Origin: Candidatus Apopatosoma intestinale
GTDB lineage: Bacteria > Bacillota > Clostridia > Oscillospirales > CAG-272
DNA: 11,348 nucleotides
Direction: 5' to 3'
Assembly (NCBI GenBank): GCA_018064545.1
Contig: JAGHUY010000269.1
Coordinates: 1 to 11,348 of the forward strand
Made by a program: the position numbers and the translations under genes. The notes below the pieces were generated by a model. That model was not told where the DNA came from. It searched no databases and saw only the letters and a list, made by a program, of their open reading frames with translations. Numbering within the stretch: position 1 is the stretch's first letter; each line of letters opens with the position of its first letter. Positions 1-5,114 of this stretch are shown here, piece by piece.

Positions 1-94
1 TTTTCAGTTTTCAGGTTAAGGTGCCGCAAGCGGCGGATTGACAAGTTTTCGGTTTTCAGTTTTCAGAAATCTCATTCCTGATTCCTAATCCCTC
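1..94. repeat. Tandem 7-bp repeat cluster at the 3' end of the HAD gene
   Basis: Two TTTTCAG units lie at 1-14. After a 31-bp interval holding the small GC-rich palindrome GCCGCAAGCGGC come TTTTCGG, TTTTCAG, TTTTCAG at 46-66. A second heptamer type follows at 74-94: ATTCCTG, ATTCCTA, ATCCCTC. The minus-strand HAD gene ends inside this second array, so the repeat supplies its last codons and its TAG stop at 85-87. No T-rich terminator hairpin is visible for that gene within the window. A relative of the TTTTCAG/CTGAAAA array lies upstream of the tRNA gene at 6916-6950. The function is unknown. Confidence 0.6.
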
Positions 95-1038
95 ACTAAC
101 CCATAGAGTTCCGGATCAAGGTAGTCGGAAACGATGATGTGAGCGCCGAGTTCGCGGTGCAGGTCCCGGCGATAGGCGTCGTCCGCGGCAAGGCGGCTGA
201 TGCACAGTGCGCCCATCTCGGCACCGGCGGCGATCTCACTCCGGCCGTCGCCGACGACAAGCACCTCTTCCCCGCTCGCGCCGAGCGATTTAAGAAGCCG
301 TTTCATGATGACGTCTTTCGGCAGTTTTTCCGTCCACGTCGAGCCGATGATGTCCTCGACCGTCTGTCCCGCGCCGATGGCAAAGCCGAGGGCTTCGACC
401 TCCTCGTGCATCCCCATGCCCTTTTGCACGACGGCACCGGTGACAAAATAGTTCTTGATGCCGTTTTTCCTCAGGAAATCGAGAAATTCGGGCGATCCCG
501 GCACGGTAAAGCGCGACGGGTCTTTCTTTGCCAGTACCAGATTACGGTCACGGCAATAGCCGTTGAGTACCTTTTCGTAAAACCGGAACAGGCGCGGGGT
601 ATGCAATGCCAGAAACGCGGCAAGTTCCGGGGTATCGGGGGTGTCGAACACCTCTCTGCCCCGGCCGATCTCCGCGATCTTTCGCCGGTTGTCCTCCCGG
701 TCACACGCAACGTCTACGTGCCCCGCGTCGATGGCGCGGCGGATCGCCCATTCCATCTGCGTCAGCGCGGACAGGCCTGCGCTCTCAATGCAGAAACGGT
801 CGGTCTCCGGAAGCGGGCGTGTGCCGGTCACGGCGATGATCGCCCGCAAATTTTCGTCGTTATCGTAGCCCTCCGGCACACCGTTCTCCGACACGTAATG
901 GAGTACGATGCTCATGACCGGCGGCCAGTCGCGGATCAGCGAATGCGTCCCGTCGATGTCATGAAACGCGTATTTGATTTCCCTCGTGCCGAAGTCGCGG
1001 ACGGCGACGGGGCTTTCTTTGTAGATAAAACGCACCAT
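85..1038 (-). CDS. HAD-superfamily hydrolase, probable phosphatase
   Basis: 317-residue soluble protein with the four HAD motifs. Motif I is DIDGT (nucleophile D27, acid/base D29). A threonine in YFVTG near residue 200 fits motif II. A lysine in the EKLPK stretch (237 or 241) fits motif III. GDGRSE at 263-268 fits motif IV. The large insertion between motifs I and II (about residues 35-195) is a helical cap of the C1 type that usually sets substrate choice. HAD enzymes of this architecture generally remove phosphate from small molecules through an aspartyl-phosphate intermediate. The ATG overlaps the stop of the GH130 gene by one base (TAATG), so the two are probably translationally coupled. 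The start has only a weak GAG-type ribosome site, which supports coupling. Because its partner should release a sugar 1-phosphate, a sugar-phosphate substrate is a reasonable inference, but the sequence does not show the substrate. Confidence 0.8.
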   Translation of the reverse strand: MVRFIYKESPVAVRDFGTREIKYAFHDIDGTHSLIRDWPPVMSIVLHYVSENGVPEGYDNDENLRAIIAVTGTRPLPETDRFCIESAGLSALTQMEWAIRRAIDAGHVDVACDREDNRRKIAEIGRGREVFDTPDTPELAAFLALHTPRLFRFYEKVLNGYCRDRNLVLAKKDPSRFTVPGSPEFLDFLRKNGIKNYFVTGAVVQKGMGMHEEVEALGFAIGAGQTVEDIIGSTWTEKLPKDVIMKRLLKSLGASGEEVLVVGDGRSEIAAGAEMGALCISRLAADDAYRRDLHRELGAHIIVSDYLDPELYGLVRD

Positions 1039-2087
1039 TATTTTCTCGGTTCGGTGCAGAGCGCGATCAGATCATCGACGTTCGCGGTGGCGAGGCGCAC
1101 CATGGCGTCGCTCGCGCTGTAATAGATGCGGACGGTCTTTTTGTCGTCTTCTAGCAACATTCCGCAGGGGAACAGGGCGTTGGCACGGTAGCCATCGACC
1201 GTCTCCATCGGGCCTTCCGGTACGATCAGCGGGCGTTTGGACATCCCGATCACCTTGGACGGATCGTCGCCATCAAGAAGCGCGATGCCGATAACGTAGC
1301 GTTTGCGCCAGTAGGCTTCCCAGCCGTTCTTGCCTCTCGTCGGGTCAACGTCCACGGAGTGGAAGCTCATCAGCCAGCCCGCGTCGGTCTTGATCGGCGG
1401 CGCGCCGGGGCCGCTCTTATCGTTGCAGAACGGCACGTCCTCGGTGCCCATGACGAGTTTGGAATTGCCCCAGTACACGAGGTCGGGCGAATCGGAAATC
1501 CAAATATCGAAAAAGTTGCCGTCGCGGGAATACACGGGCATCGGGCGTTCGAGACGCACGTATTTGCCGTTCACCTTTTCGGGGAACAGCACCATATTGC
1601 GGTTTTCGGGGACGGAGATGGATTTCATCTCAAAATGCTTCAAGTCTTTCGTGGTGGCAATGCCGCCGCAGACACCGTGCGCGGTATCGACCGCGAAGCA
1701 CATACAGTATTCCCCGTCGATGAACGACAGACGAGGATCGTAAATCCGGCGTATCTCGTCGGTGCGTAATTCATAGCAGGGTTCCGGCTCCACTTTGAAA
1801 TGGATGCCGTCGTCCGAGAACGCAAGGCCGAGATTGGTGCGGCCGTCGAGTTTTTTCGCGTCGAAGTCGCCCACGTCATTGCGGAAGATCATGATATAGC
1901 GGCCGTCCTTTTTCAGCACGCCCGCATTGAACGTCAGGGCGCTCCGATACGGAACGTCGTTGTGCGTCAGAATGGGATCGGGATAGCGTGTGATGCAGGG
2001 GGCGGTCGTGAAAAGGGACTCGTCCACCGTCTTGGCGGGGCGTGCCATCGTGAACAGTCCGCTGTTTACCATACCGTTGGAAGCCAT
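1038..2087 (-). CDS. GH130 family beta-mannoside phosphorylase-like protein
   Basis: 349-residue cytoplasmic protein with the five-bladed beta-propeller signatures of glycoside hydrolase family 130. These are NAGV near residues 54-57, YDPRL at 116-120 (its Asp is the likely catalytic acid), NMVLFPEK at 164-171, YVRLERP at 176-182, GPGAPPIKTDAGWL at 226-239 and a C-terminal IYYSASD at 321-327. Family members mostly cleave beta-mannosides (mannosylglucose, mannooligosaccharides or mannosyl-GlcNAc) with inorganic phosphate, releasing alpha-mannose 1-phosphate. Which substrate applies here cannot be read from the motifs. The ATG at 2087 is preceded at good spacing by AGGAGA, and a strong promoter lies at 2126-2154. 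No signal peptide is visible, which fits intracellular phosphorolysis of an imported oligosaccharide. No transporter or mannanase gene is in the window. The downstream HAD gene is coupled to it. Confidence 0.88.
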   Translation of the reverse strand: MASNGMVNSGLFTMARPAKTVDESLFTTAPCITRYPDPILTHNDVPYRSALTFNAGVLKKDGRYIMIFRNDVGDFDAKKLDGRTNLGLAFSDDGIHFKVEPEPCYELRTDEIRRIYDPRLSFIDGEYCMCFAVDTAHGVCGGIATTKDLKHFEMKSISVPENRNMVLFPEKVNGKYVRLERPMPVYSRDGNFFDIWISDSPDLVYWGNSKLVMGTEDVPFCNDKSGPGAPPIKTDAGWLMSFHSVDVDPTRGKNGWEAYWRKRYVIGIALLDGDDPSKVIGMSKRPLIVPEGPMETVDGYRANALFPCGMLLEDDKKTVRIYYSASDAMVRLATANVDDLIALCTEPRK

Positions 2088-2125
2088 AAAAAGTTCTCCT
2101 TTCGGACAATAAGATTGTTAAAAAT

Positions 2126-2154
2126 ATGATAGCACACCCCCTTTCCGTTGTCAA
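2126..2154 (-). promoter_or_regulatory. SigmaA-type promoter of the GH130-HAD operon
   Basis: On the minus strand TTGACA (2149-2154) and TATCAT (2126-2131) are separated by exactly 17 bp. The GH130 start codon follows about 39 bp downstream of the -10, after an AGGAGA ribosome site. The -35 lies only 11 bp from the -35 of the opposing ygjV-family promoter. Confidence 0.8.
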
Positions 2155-2165
2155 TAAAAAAGGGC

Positions 2166-2194
2166 TTTACAAACGAAAAAAAGCGGTGTATAAT
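2166..2194 (+). promoter_or_regulatory. SigmaA-type promoter of the YgjV-family gene
   Basis: TTTACA (2166-2171), a 17-bp spacer and a consensus TATAAT (2189-2194). The start codon at 2228 is 33 bp beyond the -10 and is preceded by AGAAGGA. This promoter also decides the start: the longer open frame beginning at 2126 would start upstream of the promoter. Confidence 0.8.
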
Positions 2195-2227
2195 GGTCGG
2201 GTATTCTGTGGGAAGAAGGACTTTATC

Positions 2228-2824
2228 ATGATCGAACGTATCATCGAGTGGGCGACAAATCTCTCCACCCGGGAAATCATAGCGCAGAGCGTCGGAATGC
2301 TCGGCATCATCGCCAATTTCATCATTTATCAGCAGAAAGAACGGAAGCGGATGCTCCGCTGGAAGCGGTTTGCCGATCTCGTCTGGGTTTTCGTCTATCT
2401 CGCGCTTGTGTGGGCGGGCAATCCCACCGCCATCGCCGGCTCCGCCACCTGCGTCGTCGGTATTTTCCGCGAGACGGTCTTTTTACACCGCGACAAGAAA
2501 TGGGCGCAGAGCAAGTGGTGGCTGGTGCTTTTCATCGCGCTCATGATCGGTTCTTCGTTCGTGTCGCTGAAACTCACCCACGCTGTCATCAGCCCGAAAA
2601 CGCTCTATTATTTCCTGCCGGGGCTGGCTTCCACGATGGCCGTGGTCAGTTTCTGGATCGGCAAACCGAGAGTCACCAGACTTCTCGTCTTCCCGATCTC
2701 CGGTGCTATGATCACCTACGATTTCATCATCTTCTCCGTCGCGGGGTTTGCCAACGAGCTGTTTACGTTTGTGTCGGCGATCGTCGGAATCATCCGGCAC
2801 GATATGAAAAAGTCGGCCGGCTAA
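2228..2824 (+). CDS. YgjV-family inner membrane protein
   Basis: 198-residue polytopic membrane protein with about seven hydrophobic segments (roughly 16-34, 47-63, 65-82, 97-115, 127-144, 150-170 and 174-190) joined by short basic loops such as QQKERKRMLRWKR at 35-47. The overall pattern, with an N-terminal helix followed by a QQKxRK loop, resembles the YgjV (Imp-YgjV) family. That family has no established biochemical function. I chose the ATG at 2228, which has AGAAGGA 7 bases upstream and follows the promoter at 2166-2194. An in-frame ATG at 2126 would add 34 residues but has no ribosome site and precedes the promoter. The gene appears monocistronic, with hairpins downstream at 2857-2884 and 2897-2919. 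It diverges from the GH130 operon, but no functional link is evident. The family call rests on recall of the pattern. Confidence 0.7.
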   Translation: MIERIIEWATNLSTREIIAQSVGMLGIIANFIIYQQKERKRMLRWKRFADLVWVFVYLALVWAGNPTAIAGSATCVVGIFRETVFLHRDKKWAQSKWWLVLFIALMIGSSFVSLKLTHAVISPKTLYYFLPGLASTMAVVSFWIGKPRVTRLLVFPISGAMITYDFIIFSVAGFANELFTFVSAIVGIIRHDMKKSAG

Positions 2825-2856
2825 AAAAGTGCAGACCGAAAAACGGAAAAAAGAGG

Positions 2857-2884
2857 ATAGGGGATTGCTTTGGCAATCCCCTAT
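2857..2884. terminator. 12-bp hairpin downstream of the YgjV-family gene
   Basis: ATAGGGGATTGC (2857-2868) and its exact complement (2873-2884) form a 12-bp stem with a TTTG loop. It is followed by TTTTCAC on the plus strand. On the minus strand it is followed by a run read as CTCTTTTTTCC, so it may act in both directions. Confidence 0.6.
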
Positions 2885-2896
2885 TTTCACAGGTAG

Positions 2897-2919
2897 GAAC
2901 CCCTACGGGGTTCGTTTTT
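2897..2919 (+). terminator. Rho-independent terminator of the YgjV-family gene
   Basis: GAACCCC (2897-2903), a TAC loop and GGGGTTC (2907-2913) form a 7-bp GC-rich stem followed by GTTTTTA. It sits directly after the 12-bp hairpin, so the gene has two hairpins in tandem. Confidence 0.6.
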
Positions 2920-3083
2920 ATCCAATTCCGTTTTTCTCTCGTCGCTTTTGCCCACTCGCAGTACCCACGTACAGCTTCGGGGCAAAATCGGCGATTCTGC
3001 GCATTTTTATCTCGGCCGAGGGAACTCTCTGCACGACGAAATGATACACTGGGAACAGAGCCCGCGCCCTACGGCCTCACCCC
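2920..3083. other. Structured intergenic DNA, no gene found
   Basis: No convincing coding region is present. TTTTGCCC (2946-2953) and GGGCAAAA (2980-2987) form an 8-bp inverted repeat that encloses a smaller GTAC/GTAC hairpin (2961-2964 and 2969-2972). Two CCTCAC-containing heptamers (3075-3088) run into the stop codon of the lipoprotein gene. No T-tract terminator for that minus-strand gene is seen here. The hairpin at 2857-2884 may serve it instead. Confidence 0.4.
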
Positions 3084-3620
3084 TCACTTTTTATAGGCAA
3101 TTTCGCCCGTCCCCTCGTTCTGTGCGGCAAAGGCATCGCAAACGGCCCCTATCTGTTCGTTCGATCCGGTGACCATGAGGATGACGTCGCCGCAGACGAC
3201 GCCGCCCGCGTTCTGCGCGCCGGTGCAGATCCACTTATACAGGTCGTTGCCGTCCAGCATCCGACGGAGCAGGTCTTCCCCGCTCACCCCGTCCGCCGCG
3301 CGGACGATAGCACACTCATAGGTGGATGGCTGGATCTCCGCACAGGAGACGTAGGCCTCTTTTACGTCTTTCCGTGCTTCCTCCGCCGACAGGCCGAGAT
3401 AATACGTCGCGTGATATTCGCTCGCCGCGATGTCCAACTTCATCGGGTCGGGAAGCGTTTTCACGTATTTCATATCGTCTCCGAGCGTCTGATACGCCGC
3501 CGTGATCTTGTCAGGCAATTTTTCCTCCGTCTTTCCCGGCGTCTTTCCCGGCTCTTTTCCGCAAGCGCAAAGCCCTAAAAGCATAGCCGCTAAAAGCAAA
3601 ATAGATACGATTCGTTTCAT
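3084..3620 (-). CDS. DUF4358-like lipoprotein
   Basis: 178-residue secreted protein. It has a short basic N-terminus (MKR), a hydrophobic stretch at about 4-16 and a lipobox LCAC with the lipidated Cys at position 20, so it should be anchored to the outer face of the membrane. A Pro/Lys/Gly-rich linker (21-40) leads to a small alpha/beta domain. Its pattern (YYLGLSAEEARKDVKEAYVSCAEIQ, then ECAIVRAADG, then an amphipathic helix and GGVVCGDVILMVTGSNEQ) resembles the DUF4358 domain common in clostridial lipoproteins, whose function is unknown. The ATG at 3620 has AAGGAG upstream at good spacing. The gene stands alone, with an unusual promoter at 3644-3695. Cysteines at about 92, 103, 132 and 143 lie in the mature domain and could pair. 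The domain assignment is by pattern only. Confidence 0.7.
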   Translation of the reverse strand: MKRIVSILLLAAMLLGLCACGKEPGKTPGKTEEKLPDKITAAYQTLGDDMKYVKTLPDPMKLDIAASEYHATYYLGLSAEEARKDVKEAYVSCAEIQPSTYECAIVRAADGVSGEDLLRRMLDGNDLYKWICTGAQNAGGVVCGDVILMVTGSNEQIGAVCDAFAAQNEGTGEIAYKK

Positions 3621-3643
3621 GGATAAATCTCCTTTTTTCTTTT

Positions 3644-3695
3644 AGTATATCACGTTTATAGAAAATATGACGGATTTTGCGGAAAAATATGACGG
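3644..3695 (-). promoter_or_regulatory. Extended -10 promoter with paired direct repeats, lipoprotein gene
   Basis: On the minus strand TGATATACT is an extended -10 (hexamer at 3644-3649). At the -35 position there is only CGTCAT, a poor match. The 12-mer CCGTCATATTTT occurs twice, at 3662-3673 and 3684-3695, exactly 22 bp apart. The proximal copy covers the -35 region. This layout suggests activator binding on one face of the helix. Confidence 0.5.
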
Positions 3696-3950
3696 CAAAT
3701 CACATGAGCGCGATTCGGGAGGACAATCCCTCAGTCAGCTTCGCTGACAGGTCTCGCCTGCGGGCTCGGTCACGCCTCGGCTCTGACAGAGCGAACCCCC
3801 AAAACTCGACAAGCTCGTTTCGGGGAACCCCTCCCGCACATTTGGTGCTGTCATTCACTCCCTCGTCGCCGCTTCGCTACCCTTTACACAAGGGAGCCTT
3901 TGTAAAACTCCAACGGATTTTCTTTGCCAAGTACTTTGTCAGCAAACTGT
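3696..3950. repeat. Repeat-like non-coding stretch with several hairpins
   Basis: No supported gene. Visible structure includes a hairpin GTCAGC-TTC-GCTGAC (3734-3748) preceded by CAATCCCTCA, and a hairpin CCCTT/AAGGG (3880-3894) followed by GAGCCTTTGT. Between them is a 130-bp GC-rich stretch with short CTCG/TTCG-containing repeats. In my recollection the outer parts resemble the two ends of a compact palindromic repeat found between genes in gut Clostridia. Here they would be separated by inserted sequence. Confidence 0.4.
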
Positions 3951-3981
3951 AAAAAAACGCCGCAAAACTGCGGCGTTTTTT
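3951..3981 (-). terminator. Rho-independent terminator of the rplU-prp-rpmA operon
   Basis: ACGCCGCA (3957-3964) and TGCGGCGT (3969-3976) pair around an AAAC loop, flanked by A and T runs on both sides. In the minus-strand RNA the stem is followed by seven U residues. It lies 9 bases after the rpmA stop and could act in both directions. Confidence 0.92.
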
Positions 3982-3989
3982 ATTCAATA

Positions 3990-4268
3990 CTAGTCGGAGA
4001 CAACGCTGACGAACTTCTTGCCTTCAGCCTTGCGCTCGAACTTGACCTTACCGTCCACCAGTGCGAACAGCGTATCGTCGCTTCCGATGCCTACGCCCGT
4101 GCCCGGATGAACGTTGGTGCCTCTCTGACGGACGATGATGTTGCCGGCCAGAACTGCCTGACCGTCGCTCTTCTTCACGCCGAGACGCTGAGCATTGGAA
4201 TCACGGCCGTTCTTGGTCGAACCAACGCCCTTTTTATGTGCAAAATATTGCAGACTAAGTTTGATCAT
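3990..4268 (-). CDS. rpmA: 50S ribosomal protein bL27 with cleavable N-terminal extension
   Basis: 92-residue ribosomal protein of the large subunit near the peptidyl-transferase centre. The family hallmark [14 protein letters not shown] and the [14 protein letters not shown] and [10 protein letters not shown] segments are all present, ending in KFVSVVSD. The N-terminus [10 protein letters not shown] is the Firmicutes-type extension, which the Prp protease removes after the aromatic pair to expose AHKKG. Retaining it is known to be harmful in Staphylococcus aureus. I chose the ATG at 4268, which has GGAGGG at 8-base spacing. The open frame continues upstream to 4289, but that would overlap prp and lacks a ribosome site. 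The gene is third in the operon, 17 bases after prp. The cleavage site reads LQYFA rather than the usual LQFFA. Confidence 0.97.
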   Translation of the reverse strand: MIKLSLQYFAHKKGVGSTKNGRDSNAQRLGVKKSDGQAVLAGNIIVRQRGTNVHPGTGVGIGSDDTLFALVDGKVKFERKAEGKKFVSVVSD

Positions 4269-4285
4269 CTCTTTACCCTCCGTTT

Positions 4286-4663
4286 TCAAATTTCGCTTGG
4301 AACAGAATCAACGTCACAGTCGATGCAATCGACGTCAAGGTATTCGTAATACTCTTCAAGCATATCGTTCAGTTGCAGATAGTAACTGTAAAGCAGACCG
4401 CTGATCGCGTACTGCCGCGGACTGTTGTCCTCATATTCCGGCAAGGCCGAACGGACGACCACCTGCAAATCTGCCGTCTCATCGCTCATCTTGAAATCGA
4501 CGTCCGATCCCCACACCGTCTCCACGGTGTTGATGATGAGCATGGTCATCGCGGAAAGCGCGGCGCAGACGATGTCCCGTCCCGCTTCGTCAAACCCGGC
4601 GTGTCCCGTCTCCCGGAACCCGTAATAGGTCTCCCCGCTCTTGAAAAATACGACTTTTACCAT
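4286..4663 (-). CDS. prp: Ribosomal-processing cysteine protease Prp
   Basis: 125-residue protein of the Prp/YsxB family (formerly DUF464). The family core [20 protein letters not shown] is present, with the catalytic pair His21 and Cys33. This matches the H22/C34 dyad known for S. aureus Prp within one residue. Prp removes the N-terminal extension of bL27 before or during ribosome assembly. Placement between rplU and rpmA is the conserved order in Firmicutes and makes the call secure. The C-terminal end (about 108-125) is unusually acidic, rich in Asp, Cys and Glu, with Cys113 and Cys116. It lies 8 bases after the rplU stop and 17 bases before rpmA, so all three should be on one transcript. 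Confidence 0.95.
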   Translation of the reverse strand: MVKVVFFKSGETYYGFRETGHAGFDEAGRDIVCAALSAMTMLIINTVETVWGSDVDFKMSDETADLQVVVRSALPEYEDNSPRQYAISGLLYSYYLQLNDMLEEYYEYLDVDCIDCDVDSVPSEI

Positions 4664-4671
4664 ACGACGAG

Positions 4672-4983
4672 TTAACCGACGGTGATCTTCTGGATCTCAA
4701 CCTTGGTGTAAGGCTGTCTGTGACCGATCTTCTTTTTCTCGTTCTTCTTGGACTTGTACTTCAAAATGTAGATCTTCTTGTTCTTGCCGTTTTTCAGAAC
4801 TTTGGCCGTGACAGCAGCACCGGCTACGGTGGGCTTGCCTGCGACGAACGTATCACCGGAAACGGCGCACACTTCGTCAAACGTTACGGTTTTGCCTTCC
4901 TCGGCGTCGAGCTTCTCAACGAAGATCACGTCGCCTTCGGAAACTTTGTACTGCTTTCCGCCTGTTTTAATAATCGCAAACAC
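4672..4983 (-). CDS. rplU: 50S ribosomal protein bL21
   Basis: 103-residue large-subunit protein that binds 23S rRNA. It starts [17 protein letters not shown] and ends [16 protein letters not shown], both typical of bL21. The basic stretch [27 protein letters not shown] in the second half is the rRNA-binding region. I chose the GTG at 4983, which has AGAGGTG 6 bases upstream and gives the standard family length. A longer frame to 5025 would add 14 residues not found in bL21. It is first in the operon with prp and rpmA and is preceded by a strong promoter (5068-5096) and a leader of about 80 bases that may fold. Confidence 0.97.
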   Translation of the reverse strand: MFAIIKTGGKQYKVSEGDVIFVEKLDAEEGKTVTFDEVCAVSGDTFVAGKPTVAGAAVTAKVLKNGKNKKIYILKYKSKKNEKKKIGHRQPYTKVEIQKITVG

Positions 4984-5062
4984 GAAAAGCACCTCTCTTT
5001 CTTTTATGACTCGCTGATGGGGCAACGCAAAGCGTTTTGGGGAGCCCGAAAAATCATGCGGC
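4984..5062 (-). promoter_or_regulatory. Possible structured leader of the rplU operon
   Basis: The predicted 5' untranslated region is about 80 bases long. In the minus-strand RNA, AACGC-UUU-GCGUU forms a hairpin inside a flanking GGGC/GCCC pairing. Ribosomal-protein leaders that bind bL21 are known upstream of rplU in Bacillus relatives. Whether this leader belongs to that class needs a covariance-model search. Confidence 0.35.
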
Positions 5063-5067
5063 AGTAT

Positions 5068-5096
5068 ATTCTATCACGGGAAAACCCATTTGTCAA
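5068..5096 (-). promoter_or_regulatory. rplU: SigmaA-type promoter of rplU-prp-rpmA
   Basis: Minus-strand TTGACA (5091-5096), a 17-bp spacer and TAGAAT (5068-5073). It begins only 18 bases beyond the stop of the O-antigen-ligase-like gene, and no clear terminator lies between, so read-through from upstream is possible. GGGAAAA (5078-5084) and TTTTCCC (5100-5106) form an inverted repeat around the -35. Confidence 0.85.
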
Positions 5097-5114
5097 GGTT
5101 TTTCCCTTATTTTA

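Noticed and set aside
139..1122. Plus-strand open frame of 327 residues opposite the HAD gene
   Set aside because: It mirrors the GC-rich third positions of the HAD gene, crosses two real gene ends, and has no ribosome site or recognisable motif.
2248..3096. Plus-strand frame of 282 residues overlapping the YgjV-family gene
   Set aside because: It is a shifted frame of a real membrane protein gene and continues through two terminator hairpins. Its composition (His/Arg-rich) is typical of out-of-frame reading.
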